The notes beneath the pieces are model-generated. The model was not told the DNA's origin and made no database searches. It saw only the letters and a list, made by a program, of their open reading frames with translations. The translations under genes and the position numbers were made by a program. Shown piece after piece: positions 22,608 through 33,906 of a stretch of DNA of 64,000 bases (its first letter is position 1; each line of letters opens with the position of its first letter). The stretch comes from Gonapodya prolifera JEL478 (taxonomy: Eukaryota > Monoblepharomycota > Monoblepharidomycetes > Monoblepharidales > Gonapodyaceae), in the NCBI GenBank assembly GCA_001574975.1, contig KQ965757.1:74037-138036 (forward strand), given 5' to 3'.

Positions 22608-25370
22608 ATGGTGTAAGCAACCCATCGTCCAAACCTCCCGTGGCGTGAAGGTAAATCCCTTTTCCGAACCGCTTCAGGACCACCGAGGACATCGAGGTGG
22701 CTGTAGAGCTGGACTACGCCCAGCCGGAAGAGCTCATATGGAGCAGAGGTACGCCCTGTGGTCTTCTATGACGTCCGTCAGCGAGAGTTTCGACCGATCG
22801 CTTCTCGAGAAGAAGAAGAGCAAACGGTCGTTCGCAAACTGGACCTGTACCTAGTCCCCTGGCTTAGTTTGATTTACCTTTCCAACTACATGTGAGTGCC
22901 GAACTGTTTTTGGTGCATCGTGGCAGGTACATGAGAGTGTCTCCCAACTTGACACGTACACAGCAACCGAGGGAATCTGGCGAATGCGAGGGTGGCCAAC
23001 ACCGAGTAAGGAAAAGCTTTGTGCGTTTCTTATACGACAAGAGCTTCACTTACGCTTGCTCGCAGCATCGAAGGCGGAATGCTCTCCGAGTGAGTCCCAA
23101 TCCGCGTTGCTGTCTCCAGCTCCATTGAAACCATCGCACCGTCCCACCAAGCCTCGCAATGTCGCAAACGGAATACAACTTCGTCCTTGGCGTGTTCTTT
23201 GTAGGGTACAGCCTGGGCGAACTTCCTTCCAATTTCTTCCTCAAGGCGATGGGAGCGAACAAATGGTTTGCGCGGATTTGTATTCGTGAGTGACTGGTGA
23301 CTTCGTTTACCTCGAAGGTACTTATTTCTTCCTCGCGTTGTCCAGTGTGGGGGATTTGTGCGGCCTGTTTGGCGGCTGTCCGAACTTTCAGCCAGCTTTT
23401 GGCGGTCCGGTTCGCGCTTGGATTGGCAGAGGTACCTTACTGAGCTCTCTCCGAACGCTCTACATTTTGTGTCACCGGTTGATATTTCTCCCTATAGGCT
23501 GGATTCTTCCCAGTGAGCGTGGAAGCCGGCGTGCCGAACGTGAAAACGCGCACACCACAACTCACTGTTCTCCTCTAAACCAGGGTTCCGGGTTCTACTT
23601 TGTCCTCTTCTACCGCCCATTCGAGCGCTCCCGCCGCCTTTCGTGGATGTTCACGACATCGGCCCTGGCTGGAGCATTGTGGGTCGCATTATGTGTTGTA
23701 CTCCTCCCGGTTAATGTTCCTGACACTGAGGCTCTGACGTCTCCCAAACGAAAGCTCGGGCCTTTTAGCGACAGGGATCAGCGAGCTGGATAACGTAGGA
23801 GGCCTTGACGGGTGGCGGTGGATATTTCTGTTGGAAGGGGTGAGCTTCATTTGAACTTCATGTGCGTCCACAGACACTTCTTCTCATCGCTTCGCACAGA
23901 TTCCCGCCATTTTTGTCGGTCTACTTACGCTACTCTATCTTCCCTCATGTGAGCCCCTTCTCCACCGCGTCCTGCCCTTCCCGCAACACTGACTGTTGCA
24001 CGTGAATCAATGACATGGGCTCCTTTTCACCGAGAAGACCCCTCCGACTGCTGGTTCCTCACGCCACGTGAAAAGCTTATTGCTGCCGCCCGGCTACCTC
24101 GAAATGACGTGAAGCAGACGTCGAAGACCTTCGTCTTGAGGGATTATGTGAGTTTTGTGAATCCAGAACATCAGAGTCGTACGTTTGTGACTTTGCGGCT
24201 TGCAGATTGATCTCATGAAAGATCCCAAGTTGTGGATGTTTATGGTCGTTTATTTGAGTGAGTGCGATCACGCTGAACGTGTCTTCCCAGGCTCGGCATG
24301 AATCACTTCTGTTCCACAATCGTACCAGTCCACGTCAACGGAAACTACGCAAACAGCTCGTACCTTCCCATCGTGATAAAGAACGTAAGTTTCGGTTTGG
24401 ACACGTGTGTGCAAAGATATTTGCCACAAACTCCGTGCTCTCCGACAGCTTGGGTGGAAATCAAACCAGGCCCTTTTGCTTTCCTCGCCGATCTACGTAA
24501 GCATACCAATTGTATTCTCTTGCACATCGCGGCGATTCTTAATCCCCGCGTTAACATCACCCGCCGCTGTTCCCGTCGTCGCCAGGTGGTTCAGTTCGCG
24601 TTCATCCCCATCATGGGCTACATCGCTGACGCGACACGCAAGCCGTGGGCGGTGGTTTCGGGTGCCATTCTTGTGGCCATTGCGGGGTTCATGAGTACGT
24701 TTCATTGTCACGTTGTCGTGCGAGGCCTCGTTCAGTCGAATAGCGCTCGGAGTCGAAATTGACCCCGACCTCGCTATGGTTTCAGTAAACTTACTTTCAA
24801 CGAGTGACCAAATACGGTACTTCGCCTTGTTCTTGAACAATATCGGGATTGGAACGACGTGAGTCCCTCCATCAGCAAAATGGAACTGCACCTTGTTCGT
24901 GAGAAAGTCAACCAAAAAAAAAAAAACTTGCTTTTAGTGCCCCAATACTCCTAGCCTGGATCGGACAATCCATGCTCGGTCGCGGGTCGACAGCCATGGC
25001 CGGCGCTATGGGGTTCATGTCCGGGATCGGTCACTTGGGCGGGATATCAGGCCCCCAAGTGTTCCAAGCGGATGATGATCGTACGTCACTTGCCTGTTTT
25101 TCGTCGCAAAAGTTTACTCCTCTTGACGCGACATTCTTCTCACCTTGGCACATAGCGCGGTATACGCGCGCCTGGACGATACTTGCCATGTCGTACCTGT
25201 TCAATGTCGTGACGGTGGTGCTGTTGCATGTTATGCATGGGGGAGGGAATGAGGCACTCGCAGAGGAGGTGGGTTTGTGCTTTGGGCTCTCTTGTGCGAG
25301 TGGCCGGTGTTTACGGTGCCTTGCCCATTCCTAGGTGGAGTATTCGAGACGCCCAACACGGACGTTATAA
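22608..25370 (+). CDS. MFS transporter B, anion:cation symporter (Dal5/Tna1) type
   Basis: Tandem paralogue of transporter A, 173 bp downstream, about 475 aa in 20 exons. The first exon is ATGGT (22608-22612), followed by an intron with a canonical GTAAGC donor, the counterpart of the start-codon intron in copy A. Introns match those of copy A except one extra (23090-23151) in the loop before AMSQTEYNFVLG. The 15-nt micro-exon AGFFP is kept at 23498-23512. Motifs: KLDLYLVPWLSLIYLSNY, GVFFVGYSLGELPSN, GWRWIFLLEG, HVNGNYANSSYLP, GHLGGISGPQ. The last exon is short and ends RRPTRTL. Complete by eye; substrate unknown, presumably related to that of copy A. Confidence 0.9.
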
Positions 25371-26222
25371 GCAGGTAGCAATTACGGGTACGGGATTCAA
25401 ACTGCCAACCCCAATATTATTTCATGGCGTCAAGGTACCGTGCAATTAAACGATGTATGATGTAATTCTCGTGCGGTGTTATTTGAAACGCGTGTCTGCC
25501 GGTTGATACTTGTGTGAACCCTACGTTTTGATGTACTTTGTGTGATTATGCTAATCAAATTTGGAAGGTCTTTCATATTCAACGGGTACTTTTTGTCCGA
25601 CACAAGATTCGGGTACCCTAATCTTTCTCGAACATGGCGTAGCAGAGGAATCTCAGTGGAAGAGCGTCATCACGAAGTACGTTTTGTCGCGATGCTGCCA
25701 ATAACAAGACTTACTCAACTCAACTTGTTTTAATTGAGGACGTCGTTTATTGTCACACGAAACCCTCACTTCTTTAACCTACGTACCGTACCCTCCGAAC
25801 AAGTAGAGTGGAAGAAACATTTGGTGGTCCGCTCAACATTTTGGTCAAGAACGCCGGAATCTGGCTCTAAGATGTGCCTCTTGACGAATGAAGCTCGAAG
25901 ACTGGTCTCTCATACACAGTGTAAATCTGAAATAAAACAAAAGAATTGAATTCCCGGCGCTCTAAAACAAAACGCAGCACTCTGAGGAGAGCACGCGGGC
26001 TGGCGCTCAGATGGCACCCGGTTAGCCCCGTCTTTCCTCAAGTAGACATTACCATCAAAGCCGCGTGCCTACTGTCAGAGTGTTACTAATGTGCGGGATT
26101 CGGTCAAGTTTTCTTGAACTCTTCCGTACCAGCGTTGCACACGCCCGCCTATTTTTTCCCCCCGCGACCTCTTACGTAACTTTGCCACAGCTGGCTTTGC
26201 ATACAAACACGGTGGCACTAGT
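25371..26222. other. Intergenic region with gene relic
   Basis: No complete gene. It contains the short-chain dehydrogenase relic at 25790-25915; the rest shows nothing I recognise. Confidence 0.4.
25790..25915 (+). pseudogene. Short-chain dehydrogenase/reductase relic
   Basis: About 120 bases read VEETFGGPLNILVKNAGIWL followed, after a stop, by DVPLDE and another stop. VEETFGGPLDILVNNAGI is typical of the NNAG region of glucose/3-oxoacyl-ACP-type SDR enzymes. Neither the Rossmann GxxxGIG nor the YxxxK motif is found nearby, so only a scrap of the gene survives. Confidence 0.55.
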
Positions 26223-26669
26223 CTACAGTGATTGGTGCTTTCGGTCTGACCCTTCTCCATCCAACTCGTTGAGTTCGGATCCCCTCGCGAGCTTCTTGGC
26301 GATCTCTTTCGCCAGCAGCTCATACAAAGCCACACGTCCATTTTTCGCCAACTCATCAAGCAGGACCACGTCGATGTGAACAACGACCGTGCCCACAATC
26401 CACCCCTTTCCTTCGATCTTGAACCGGCGGAGCGGCTTCGCCTCCGTCAACTCGACCCGTTTCAAGCCATCCGCGTCGCTGTCTCTTTGCGTCGATGGAA
26501 CAAGGATAAGGTGCATGGAAAGCAGTATGCAGGCCTGGTTGTCCAACAAGTGAAGGAAAGCAATGCGAGTGCGGCAAGAGACCAAGGCCAGGTCAGAGAA
26601 AACGTTGCGTGGAGTGAGGTAATGGAGAACCATGAGCGCGATTTCCTTGGGGAAGAACTCGACGGGCAT
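26223..26669 (-). CDS. Small F-box-like protein
   Basis: Single-exon frame of 148 aa from ATG 26669. The N-terminus, FPKEIALMVLHYLTPRNVF followed by SDLALVSCRTR, has the pattern of an F-box (a helix that recruits Skp1 of an SCF ubiquitin ligase). The remainder is short and matches no repeat that I recognise, so a substrate-binding part is missing or very small. The gene could be truncated. Moderate confidence rests on codon-like pattern and the F-box fit. Confidence 0.5.
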   Translation of the reverse strand: MPVEFFPKEIALMVLHYLTPRNVFSDLALVSCRTRIAFLHLLDNQACILLSMHLILVPSTQRDSDADGLKRVELTEAKPLRRFKIEGKGWIVGTVVVHIDVVLLDELAKNGRVALYELLAKEIAKKLARGSELNELDGEGSDRKHQSL

Positions 26670-26873
26670 GGTGAAGAAGGCAATTCTGTATCGTTCTGTT
26701 CATATCTGACTACCGGTAATTCAACTCTTTCACGTTTTGTAAACACATAAACTGTTGGCCAATTTCATTGATCTCGCATAGACCAAGGTTCTGCTAGTCT
26801 GATAGCGCTGGCAGCAGCATACTGAAATTATTCTTGACTCATTATCAGAACATCATTGCAAATTTACTGAGTA

Positions 26874-27736
26874 TCAACCCGCAATCGCTGCTTCGTCTGG
26901 GAACGGCAATACTTGATCAACAAGGAATCCTTGATGACGCCCCGGCAGCTCCTCTGAGACCGATGAGCAATACCCATCAAGGAATGAATTCATCCCATCC
27001 TCCCACATCTTCTCCGGCTGCCCCCAAGTTCTCGATCCTTGCGTCACAGTACTGAAGGGCAAGAACACCCGAACACTCAGCGCTGCCGCGTAGCGCAGCC
27101 AGTCGTTCATCCCAGGCCATCTGCCAAAACTATCCACATATCCTGTCCCGGCAGCGTAATGAGCGATGCCCACGACGGAATGCTGCTTCACTCCATATGA
27201 AATCAGTCCAGCGCTACTCCACACAAACGAGCTCAGTCCCGCGATTCCTCCAATGGCTGTGAGCGAGCCCATTCCAGCAAGTCCTTCCACGGTGCTGGAG
27301 GCCGCCATGGCGCCTGCCGCAGCAGCCCCTACAATAATCAGTGCACCTCCGACGCTGGCGGTGAGAGCCGTTCTCGTGGTAGTGTTCACGGTGCAATGAA
27401 AGTTGTGACTGGGAACATCATCCTGCATTGCATGTGGGACAGGGATGAAACGTACGTGGCCGACCTTATCAAAGAGGGCCATGGTGTAACAATGAGATTG
27501 ATTGAAACCAAAGACTGGTCAAAGTCTGCGAAATGAGCTCTTCCATAACTTACGTACCTGACTATGGAGAATGTTGATGAAATTGGGATGGGCCTGGTAA
27601 TTGTATGCGCGGGTCAGAAGAATCTCTCTCTCATTGTTGAACGCGACCTGGCCCACACCAGGATGGTCTACTGCAACCACGTCACAGTCAAGTTGTGCAC
27701 CCACGAGACTTGCAATGACACCGCCGAGTGAGTGGC
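26874..27736 (-). pseudogene. Class-3 lipase-like alpha/beta hydrolase, 5' part missing
   Basis: Two exons are clear: 27736-27558 and 27464-26874. The first carries the nucleophile elbow GHSLGGVIASLVGAQ (the G is completed across the upstream splice) and VAVDHPGVGQ; the second begins VGHVRFIPVPHAM, has a Gly/Ala-rich hydrophobic stretch and ends DEAAIAG. Class-3 lipases need an N-terminal half before the elbow; I find none between 27737 and 28640, where a degenerate repeat array starts instead. The copy is therefore probably truncated at its 5' end, unless a distant exon exists. An acceptor CTTCAG precedes 27736, showing an exon once lay upstream. Confidence 0.6.
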
Positions 27737-27899
27737 CTGAAGTAGCGGGGCAGAGTTGCGTTGTGTAGAAAAGAAAATCAATTCTGAGCGGTACAGTTCT
27801 TTGGGTCCCATACTACTGCATTTTTTTGCTTCATTCTTTCGACTTCCTGCGAAGTAAGTTTCATGGGTGAACCGCGGAGGAAGAGGAAAGTACCTTCAC

Positions 27900-28600
27900 T
27901 CCAGCGTTTATGCTTAAGGCAAATTGGTGTTCGTCCAAATGCAGTACTGTGCGCTGCCGAACACCGATTCGGTGATGATCACCACCCTTACTTCGGCGAA
28001 TTGTTTTCCGTCCTAGCTTACTGTCGCCCGACGTTGTATGTGGACTGGTGACCATGATGCTAACGCGGAGATAATCAAGCACTGAACAAGCCTTTCTTCA
28101 TTTACACATTTGTGCTTGCAGCAAACCGATGTTCGACCTGTGCAGTATGCCGCATGGCCGAACACCAGTTTGCTTTGAGCACGACGCAATGGGACTCATC
28201 ACCGTTTGTAGTATTCCACCGTTTGCATTCGCTGCTAATGTGTGACATGTGTCGTCCCTAACGTTGAATGTGACAAGGGCATGCGCAGACATGCGTTCGC
28301 TTTGGGCACAAAGCTGAGTCTCGTCTGTCTCATCACACTCACTCGACCAGTACTTATACTCATTGCGAACCGGTGTTGACCCTATGCAATATGCTGCATT
28401 GGCTAACACGGGTTCGATTTGAGCACAAAGCACTGTGAGGGATGCACACATTACCAGCTTTACTTCGGCGTTTAGGGCTCTGCGAGCAACGTAGATTTTC
28501 TTTTGAACCCGTTCATTATGCCACAAGGTCGAACGGAAAGCTGCGTTGCGCACAAAGCGCTACTGAGGATCTCCACCCATACTTCAGCTCTTACGTCACG
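27900..28600. repeat. Degenerate tandem repeat array
   Basis: Related blocks start near 27918, 28120, 28365 and 28495. They share GCAAACCGATGTTCGACC-like starts, then TGCAGTATGCCGCATGGCC-like and CGAACACC, then GAGCACAAAGC and a TACTTCGGC-like end. Spacing varies from about 130 to 245 bases and identity is low, so the array is old. No coding function seen. Confidence 0.5.
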
Positions 28601-28639
28601 AACCACAATCCCATTCAATGGGTGAGCTCGACCTTTTTT

Positions 28640-29107
28640 TATTCAGCGTCATAGCACGTAGTTCTCACCCCGTCTCTGTCCATCTCTCTTACAATCCCGG
28701 GGGGGGGGGGAGCAGCTACCGACGGATATTGTTCAGGATTGTTCGCTCTTTTCAACTCGCAACAATCCTGAACCTGTCGGGTTGAAGCTGCGTGATTGGT
28801 TTTATTCGTACTCATTTTTGCCAGTTGAGTGGCAACACCGTTTGCCACGTGATTGAGTCGCCATATTGGCGTTGTATGAACAGGGCTGGCAGAAAGCTTG
28901 CGTTTCGTCCAGCTTAGCTGTGAGTCTAGGACGCCAAGCAATTTTGAAGATTCCATGACAACCCAATTTTTGCTTTTGCGCACAGTTAATACATCTTTAC
29001 CATACAATGATTACAAACTTGGCTCATTCTATAACTCTTGAGGTGCCTTCCTTGTAATCTTTTCCCCTGATTCTGCCGTTTCAGAATTTTTGCCGTCTGC
29101 CAGTTCA
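28640..29107. other. Region without a clear gene
   Basis: It contains a run of eleven Gs near 28699 and a weak minus-strand similarity to LINE reverse transcriptase (see findings). No host gene that I can support. Confidence 0.35.
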
Positions 29108-29787
29108 TCATTCACGGCAATGACCCAGAAAAAGCTTCCGGTTTCCTCTGAAACCGTTGTCCGCCACGACAACTTTCATATCCGCGTGCTCCAGGGCTCG
29201 TATGTAGCCATCTTCCCTGAGACTACTCCAAAGCATTCACCCCTTCTCACCCAACCACTTCTCCACCACGATTCCTCCCATACCGGGTCCGCCACCAAAA
29301 TTGACCAGCATACATCCCCCGCGCTTGAGCCACCGGGCTGCTCTCGAAATGAGCTCGCGCTGCTCGTCCTGCGGGAGGTGAATGATGCTCTACAGCGCGA
29401 TCACGGCGTCTAGGGATTCGTGCGGGAAGGACACGTCGTGATCGGAAGCCATATCGGCAACGCGAAGAGCAACCCGGCTTTGAGCAACGTAGGCGGACAA
29501 GTTTTCGGCCGCGAGCGCGATTTGGGCGTTGGAGATGTCGATCCCCGTCGCTTGGGTCAGGGGGTTGGCGGCGAGCACGATGCGGATGATCGGGATGCCA
29601 GAGCCGCACCCGAGTTCGACGACTGTCGCGGTCGCGCTGGATCCGGACCCGGGCGCCGTCGCTGTCGTGTCTCCTGCGGCCGACCCCGCATGCCTGGTGG
29701 CCCTGTCCGCGGAACTCGCTGGATCCGACGCCAGCCCACTCCGTTCAGCTGCTCTGCGTGCGCTTTGGCGACGTCTTTGCTTTTCAT
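29108..29787 (-). pseudogene. SAM-dependent methyltransferase with in-frame stops
   Basis: Class I methyltransferase. Motif I is VELGCGSGIPI, followed by TGIDISNAQIALA, LRVADMAS, SLDAVIAL, SIIHLP and RWLKRGGCMLVNFGGG, to a stop at 29108-29110. The likely start is ATG 29787 (MKSKDVAKAHAEQLN). Two in-frame stops lie in otherwise intact, conserved sequence: TAG at 29390-29392 between VIAL and SIIHLP, and TGA at 29237-29239 between LGEKG and MLWSS. The frame also seems to change between the N-terminus and motif I (about 29620-29740). Substrate unknown. It is either a recent pseudogene or affected by base errors; most of the fold is readable. Confidence 0.65.
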
Positions 29788-29909
29788 TTTTGCAGTCGAA
29801 CTGTTCCTGTGCCGCCTTGTTTTCGTCGGATCAACGTCTTCCCCTCCAGATCGTGCAATCTCCATTCGGCACACGCAACCGCCGACTCTTCAGTCCACCA
29901 CTCGCACCA

Positions 29910-32258
29910 ATGGCCAGGCACGAAGCCACTCCCTGCCCGAACGTCATCCATCTGTCTCGACGTTCTCTCCGCCACCATCCCGCGTCTCTTCTCCGCCCGC
30001 GCTGCAACGCTCCGCTCGAACCCGCCATCAGAGCAAATACCGCCCGTTCAGTGGCTGTGCCTCACATGCGCAACGCTCACCCCGTCGGGCGTGTCTGCAT
30101 CTGATCCTCCGCCGCGCTGCTCGGCTCTTCCCGCTCCTCCGAACGACTCGTCCACCAACACCGACGCACTCGCCCACCCGCTGGCCCTCGACATCGAATC
30201 CGGCCTCTGCTGGTGCCATGCGTGCAACTCGGACGTCCACGTTGCGCCGGGAATCAACGAATTGGTGGACACGTGTGCCGGTGTGGTGTTGCCATGCTAT
30301 CGAGGATGCAGGGGGATGGACGGTATTGTGTTGCTCGCCCTGGTTTATGGGTTCGGCTGTTGATTCATGTGACCTCAATCAATACAGACGTCCTCGGCTT
30401 CCCTCCGCAATCGTCTTCCGACACCGACACCGCCGGCTCGTCCGACTTCGAGCCGTCAGAACCCACATCCGACGCAGCTACCGCTTTCCCTTATCGCATC
30501 ACTGCACCTGGTCTTATTAATGTCGGCCAGTAAGTTTCTTGCCGTTGCCTCTACGCCTACCTCGCTTAATTTTTTTGGAAATCTTCAACCTCGAAGTCCG
30601 TCATATCGAAATCACTCGCAGCACGTGTTTCTTCAACTCCGCAATGCAGGTGCGTACTTTAACTCGACCGTCTGGATACTTCGTGTGGTATTCTACCTCG
30701 ATACGAATAATACCTCGTTGCGGACGAGACTTCTCGGAAGTCCGGGATTGCCCCGCTTTCTGCGCCGGCTCATGGATGAAAATGCTGATTCATTCCACTC
30801 CTCTCCACTCCACTCTGCCTCCGTTCCTGACCTCACAACCACCCCCTCTCCCCCACCCCCACAGAACCTCTCCCACTGCCGCCCCCTCCTCCGTCGTCTC
30901 CACGCCGTGCACCCACACATCCCACTCCCCGCTCCCCTCCTATCCACTGCCCTTCCTACCCCGGTCACACGCACACTGGCACCCGTCCACCCCGGCCCAC
31001 TCACAACCCCACTCTCCACCATCCTCCTCTCCGTTTTTTTCGCGGCGCCTCGGGGTCCACTTCCGTTAAGGGGGAGGGGCCGTGGACCCCGCCAACACCA
31101 TCGTACCTCCCCAACCCGCCCATCGACCCAACGCCAGTATTCACCGTCGTGCGTCAGAAATGGGATATGTATAAGGCGATGAGGGAGCAGGGTTCGCATG
31201 AGGTTGTGCGGAGGTGGCTGGATGGTGTTGGGGAGGAGCAGGATGAGGCGAGCGGAGTTGGAGATGGGGAGGGAGAAAAGGGAGAAGAGGGGAAAAAGGG
31301 GAGGAAATATGTCGTGGAGGAAGTGTTTGGAGGTACGATTGTGTCGCTTTTGGCGCGCGAGGTGTGTAAGTCTGTGAGTTGGGGACGTTCGTTTGCCAAA
31401 AGTTTCGAGATTCGTTCCAACCGCCTCCACGGCTTGCGGCCCACTCGGGGATTCCAGGTTCGTGCCGCACGCGAACCCACACGAAACCTCCTCATCCCCA
31501 TCCCCACCACCTGCACTGCCCCCACCACCACCCCCTCCTTCCCGCCACCCACATCCACGTCCCACACTCCCGACCCCCGCTTCCCCCTCGCCTCAAACCG
31601 CGCCCACCTCGTCCGCCTCACCAAGCTCTTCCACCACCCGGGCACCACATATCCGGCTGGCCGGGGGTGGGCAGGTGCAGTGACGCTCGAGGCATGCATC
31701 GTCAAACTTCTTCGCACCCGAGCGGCTGCAGGGCGATGACAGCGTCGCGTGTGACACGTGCGCCTCCTCCCTCTCCCCCACCCCCACCCGGCACCCCGTC
31801 CACAAACACCTCCTCCTCCTCGCCCCGCTCCCCGCCGTGCTCGTCGTGGGCGTAAAGCGATTCGCGGCGCTCGGGTATACAGGGCGGGTGAGGAAAGTGA
31901 GAGATGCGGTGGCGTTTGGGGAGTACCTCGACCTTGGTGATGTGGTCGTGGGTGAACGCGAAGTGGGGGGATTTTTGGAAGCGCTGCGGCGGGAGGTGCG
32001 AGGCGAGAGGAGGCGAAAGGCACGGGAACAAAGTACAAGCTCCGAAGCATCGTCGTGCACGGCGGGTCGGCGGTGTGGACGGGCCATTTCTACGCCTACG
32101 TGCGGGTTCCTTGCAAAGGGGCACCAGGGGATGAAGCAAAGGAAGGAGCAGGCGAGGACGTGTGGGTGTACGCGAGCGACACCAAAGTGCGCTATGCGGG
32201 GTGGGAGGAGCTGAGCAGGGCGCAGGCGTATTTGTTCTTTTATGAGAGGGTGGACTGA
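29910..32258 (+). pseudogene. Ubiquitin-specific protease with ZnF-UBP domain, frame disrupted
   Basis: Removes ubiquitin from proteins (USP16/USP45-like order). A zinc-finger UBP is visible at about 30050-30270: WLCLTCATL, HPLALDIESGLCWCHAC, then INELVDTC. The Cys box GLINVGHTCFFNSAMQ is split by an intron (30530-30620). Later come FGGTIVSLLAREVCKS (31330-31372), VACDTCASSL, VLVVGVKRF and the His box GHFYAYV, ending in AQAYLFFYERVD. The pieces lie in order but not in one frame: changes are needed near 29950, between 31040 and 31110, near 31700 and near 32030, and none of these can be an intron. I find no QQDAHE-type box. Either a decaying gene or a poorly sequenced one. Confidence 0.65.
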
Positions 32259-32559
32259 GGTGGGGGAAGTGAGGATGTGTGATGGGACCGGCGAGGGTGG
32301 GTGGGAAGAAGAAATCTTTTTCTAACTGCAGCATATAGACTCTCACGATATGACGTTTGATGAAAAAATGAGCGCATCCAGGTGAGGCATGTTTCAATAA
32401 AGCAGTGTGGTAAAGATGCACAACTATCTAAGATACAAGTAAAATCCAACAAAGCAATGCTCTCGCCCGCCCTCCGCGTCTCCCGGACTCTCCACGTCTG
32501 CATTCGCATGCCTTCGTTCTCTTTGCGACGTCTAACTGACCTTCAACGTCCCGTTACAG
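32259..32559. other. Intergenic region
   Basis: Spacer after the ubiquitin protease. It may hold a short first exon of the next gene; none could be fixed. Confidence 0.3.
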
Positions 32560-33523
32560 GCCGCCGGCGCTCCCGGAACGTCTCCCTCCCAGGGCGCACC
32601 ACACGTCGCCCAAGCCCGAGCACGCCCCCCATTCCCACCCACGCACGATTCAGACGAGGAGGTAGACGACCGTGGATGGGACGGGCTGGGCTCGTCGTCC
32701 GGGGTCCATCTCGGAGACGGAGGCGCGGAGGAAGAGCTTATTTTCAGGACGGACCTGGACCCAGACACGCGGTACACGTTCAGCGCGTTTAATTCGTCGC
32801 ATGACGTGTCGAGGAGCACGAGAGTTGAAGGGGGTGGGGTTAGTGGGCCGGCTTCCAGGCCCGCTGAACGAGCAGGGGCAGCACCATCGTCGCGACCCGA
32901 ACTTGCTGGGCCGGCGACCCAGGGCGTGTCGGAAGCAACGCTCTTAGAGGCAATGAAGAAGTTGGCGTGTTTGAGCTCGCAGCAGAAGTTGGGGGAGGTT
33001 GGAGTGGGGGAAACGACCGCCGTCGGTGCCAAGGCTACCGACAAGGATTTGTTGGCCTTGTTTGAAAAGAATATGCAAGAGGTGGGTTTACGTGAAACTG
33101 TGAGTCTATGATGTGCTGGCGAAGACAGTGTTGTACTTACACCAGGCCGAGATTTACTTGGCGTTGCACGAACGATACCGCAACGCACTCCAGCAAACGT
33201 CGATCAAAGAAAACGAACCGCCGCTCCCACCTACAAGTTCACAAGAGAGTCTTGGCGTGCTTCACCAATCCGGAGGGCCTTTATTAACCTCCAACACCGC
33301 TATCCCACCCTTGGTACCACCAGCACAAACATCGTCATACTGGCCTCACCCAGGAGTTACCACCGCCTCTTCCACATTCCAATCATTTATTCCAAGTCGT
33401 GTGCCAACGCTTCACCTGAGCCAAACGCCAGCTCCCGGGCCCATTGTGCGAGAGAGCCAGTTGCAGCATCTGGACTCGGAAGCCCTCGATAGGTTGTTGG
33501 AGAGGCTGAGCAGCAGGCGATAG
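32560..33523 (+). CDS. Hypothetical low-complexity protein
   Basis: Two exons are supported: from an acceptor TTACAG at 32554-32559 to 33080, and about 33148-33523, joined by a GTGGGT donor and a CACCAG acceptor. The protein is acidic and Ser/Pro/Gly-rich at first (DSDEEVDDRGWDG, then RTDLDPDTRYTFSAFNSSHD), has a helical middle (EKNMQE joined to AEIYLALHERYRNALQQ) and a Pro/Ser/Thr-rich tail ending LDRLLERLSSRR. The start is not resolved. I do not recognise the family. The C-terminal helix could be a coiled-coil contact. Confidence 0.5.
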
Positions 33524-33906
33524 AATGCTGCCGACTGCAAAATGAATGGGGTGCAATCGCATATAAATGAAATGAGGAGCCAATTCAGAATGAATACAAG
33601 AGGTTGTTTTGAATGTGTAAATACACGGGAGTTACACCTAAGAGTTGTCACGCCCTCTGTTGAAGCATAGCTGGTACCCGTTGCTGATCCATGGCCCGTT
33701 GAATTGATGACGCCGTCGCGCATTCTTCCATGCAACCTTCAAGACGAGATATTTCTCCCCGCAATGAACGTTACCTTCAATTATTCTTAAATGCCAGCAT
33801 GGCGGCAAATGTGGGACTTTCCCATTCGATTTCGATTACATGAGATCACATTTCAAAATAAAGAAAATGTAATGAAGTCGCAATAATGATCTGAGGCTGC
33901 CATTCA
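33524..33906. other. Convergent intergenic region
   Basis: Spacer between the hypothetical gene and the end of VPS16. I see nothing in it. Confidence 0.4.

Noticed and set aside
30693-31565. Long minus-strand open frame
   Set aside because: Antisense to the ubiquitin protease in GC-rich sequence; Gly/Arg-rich with no domain.
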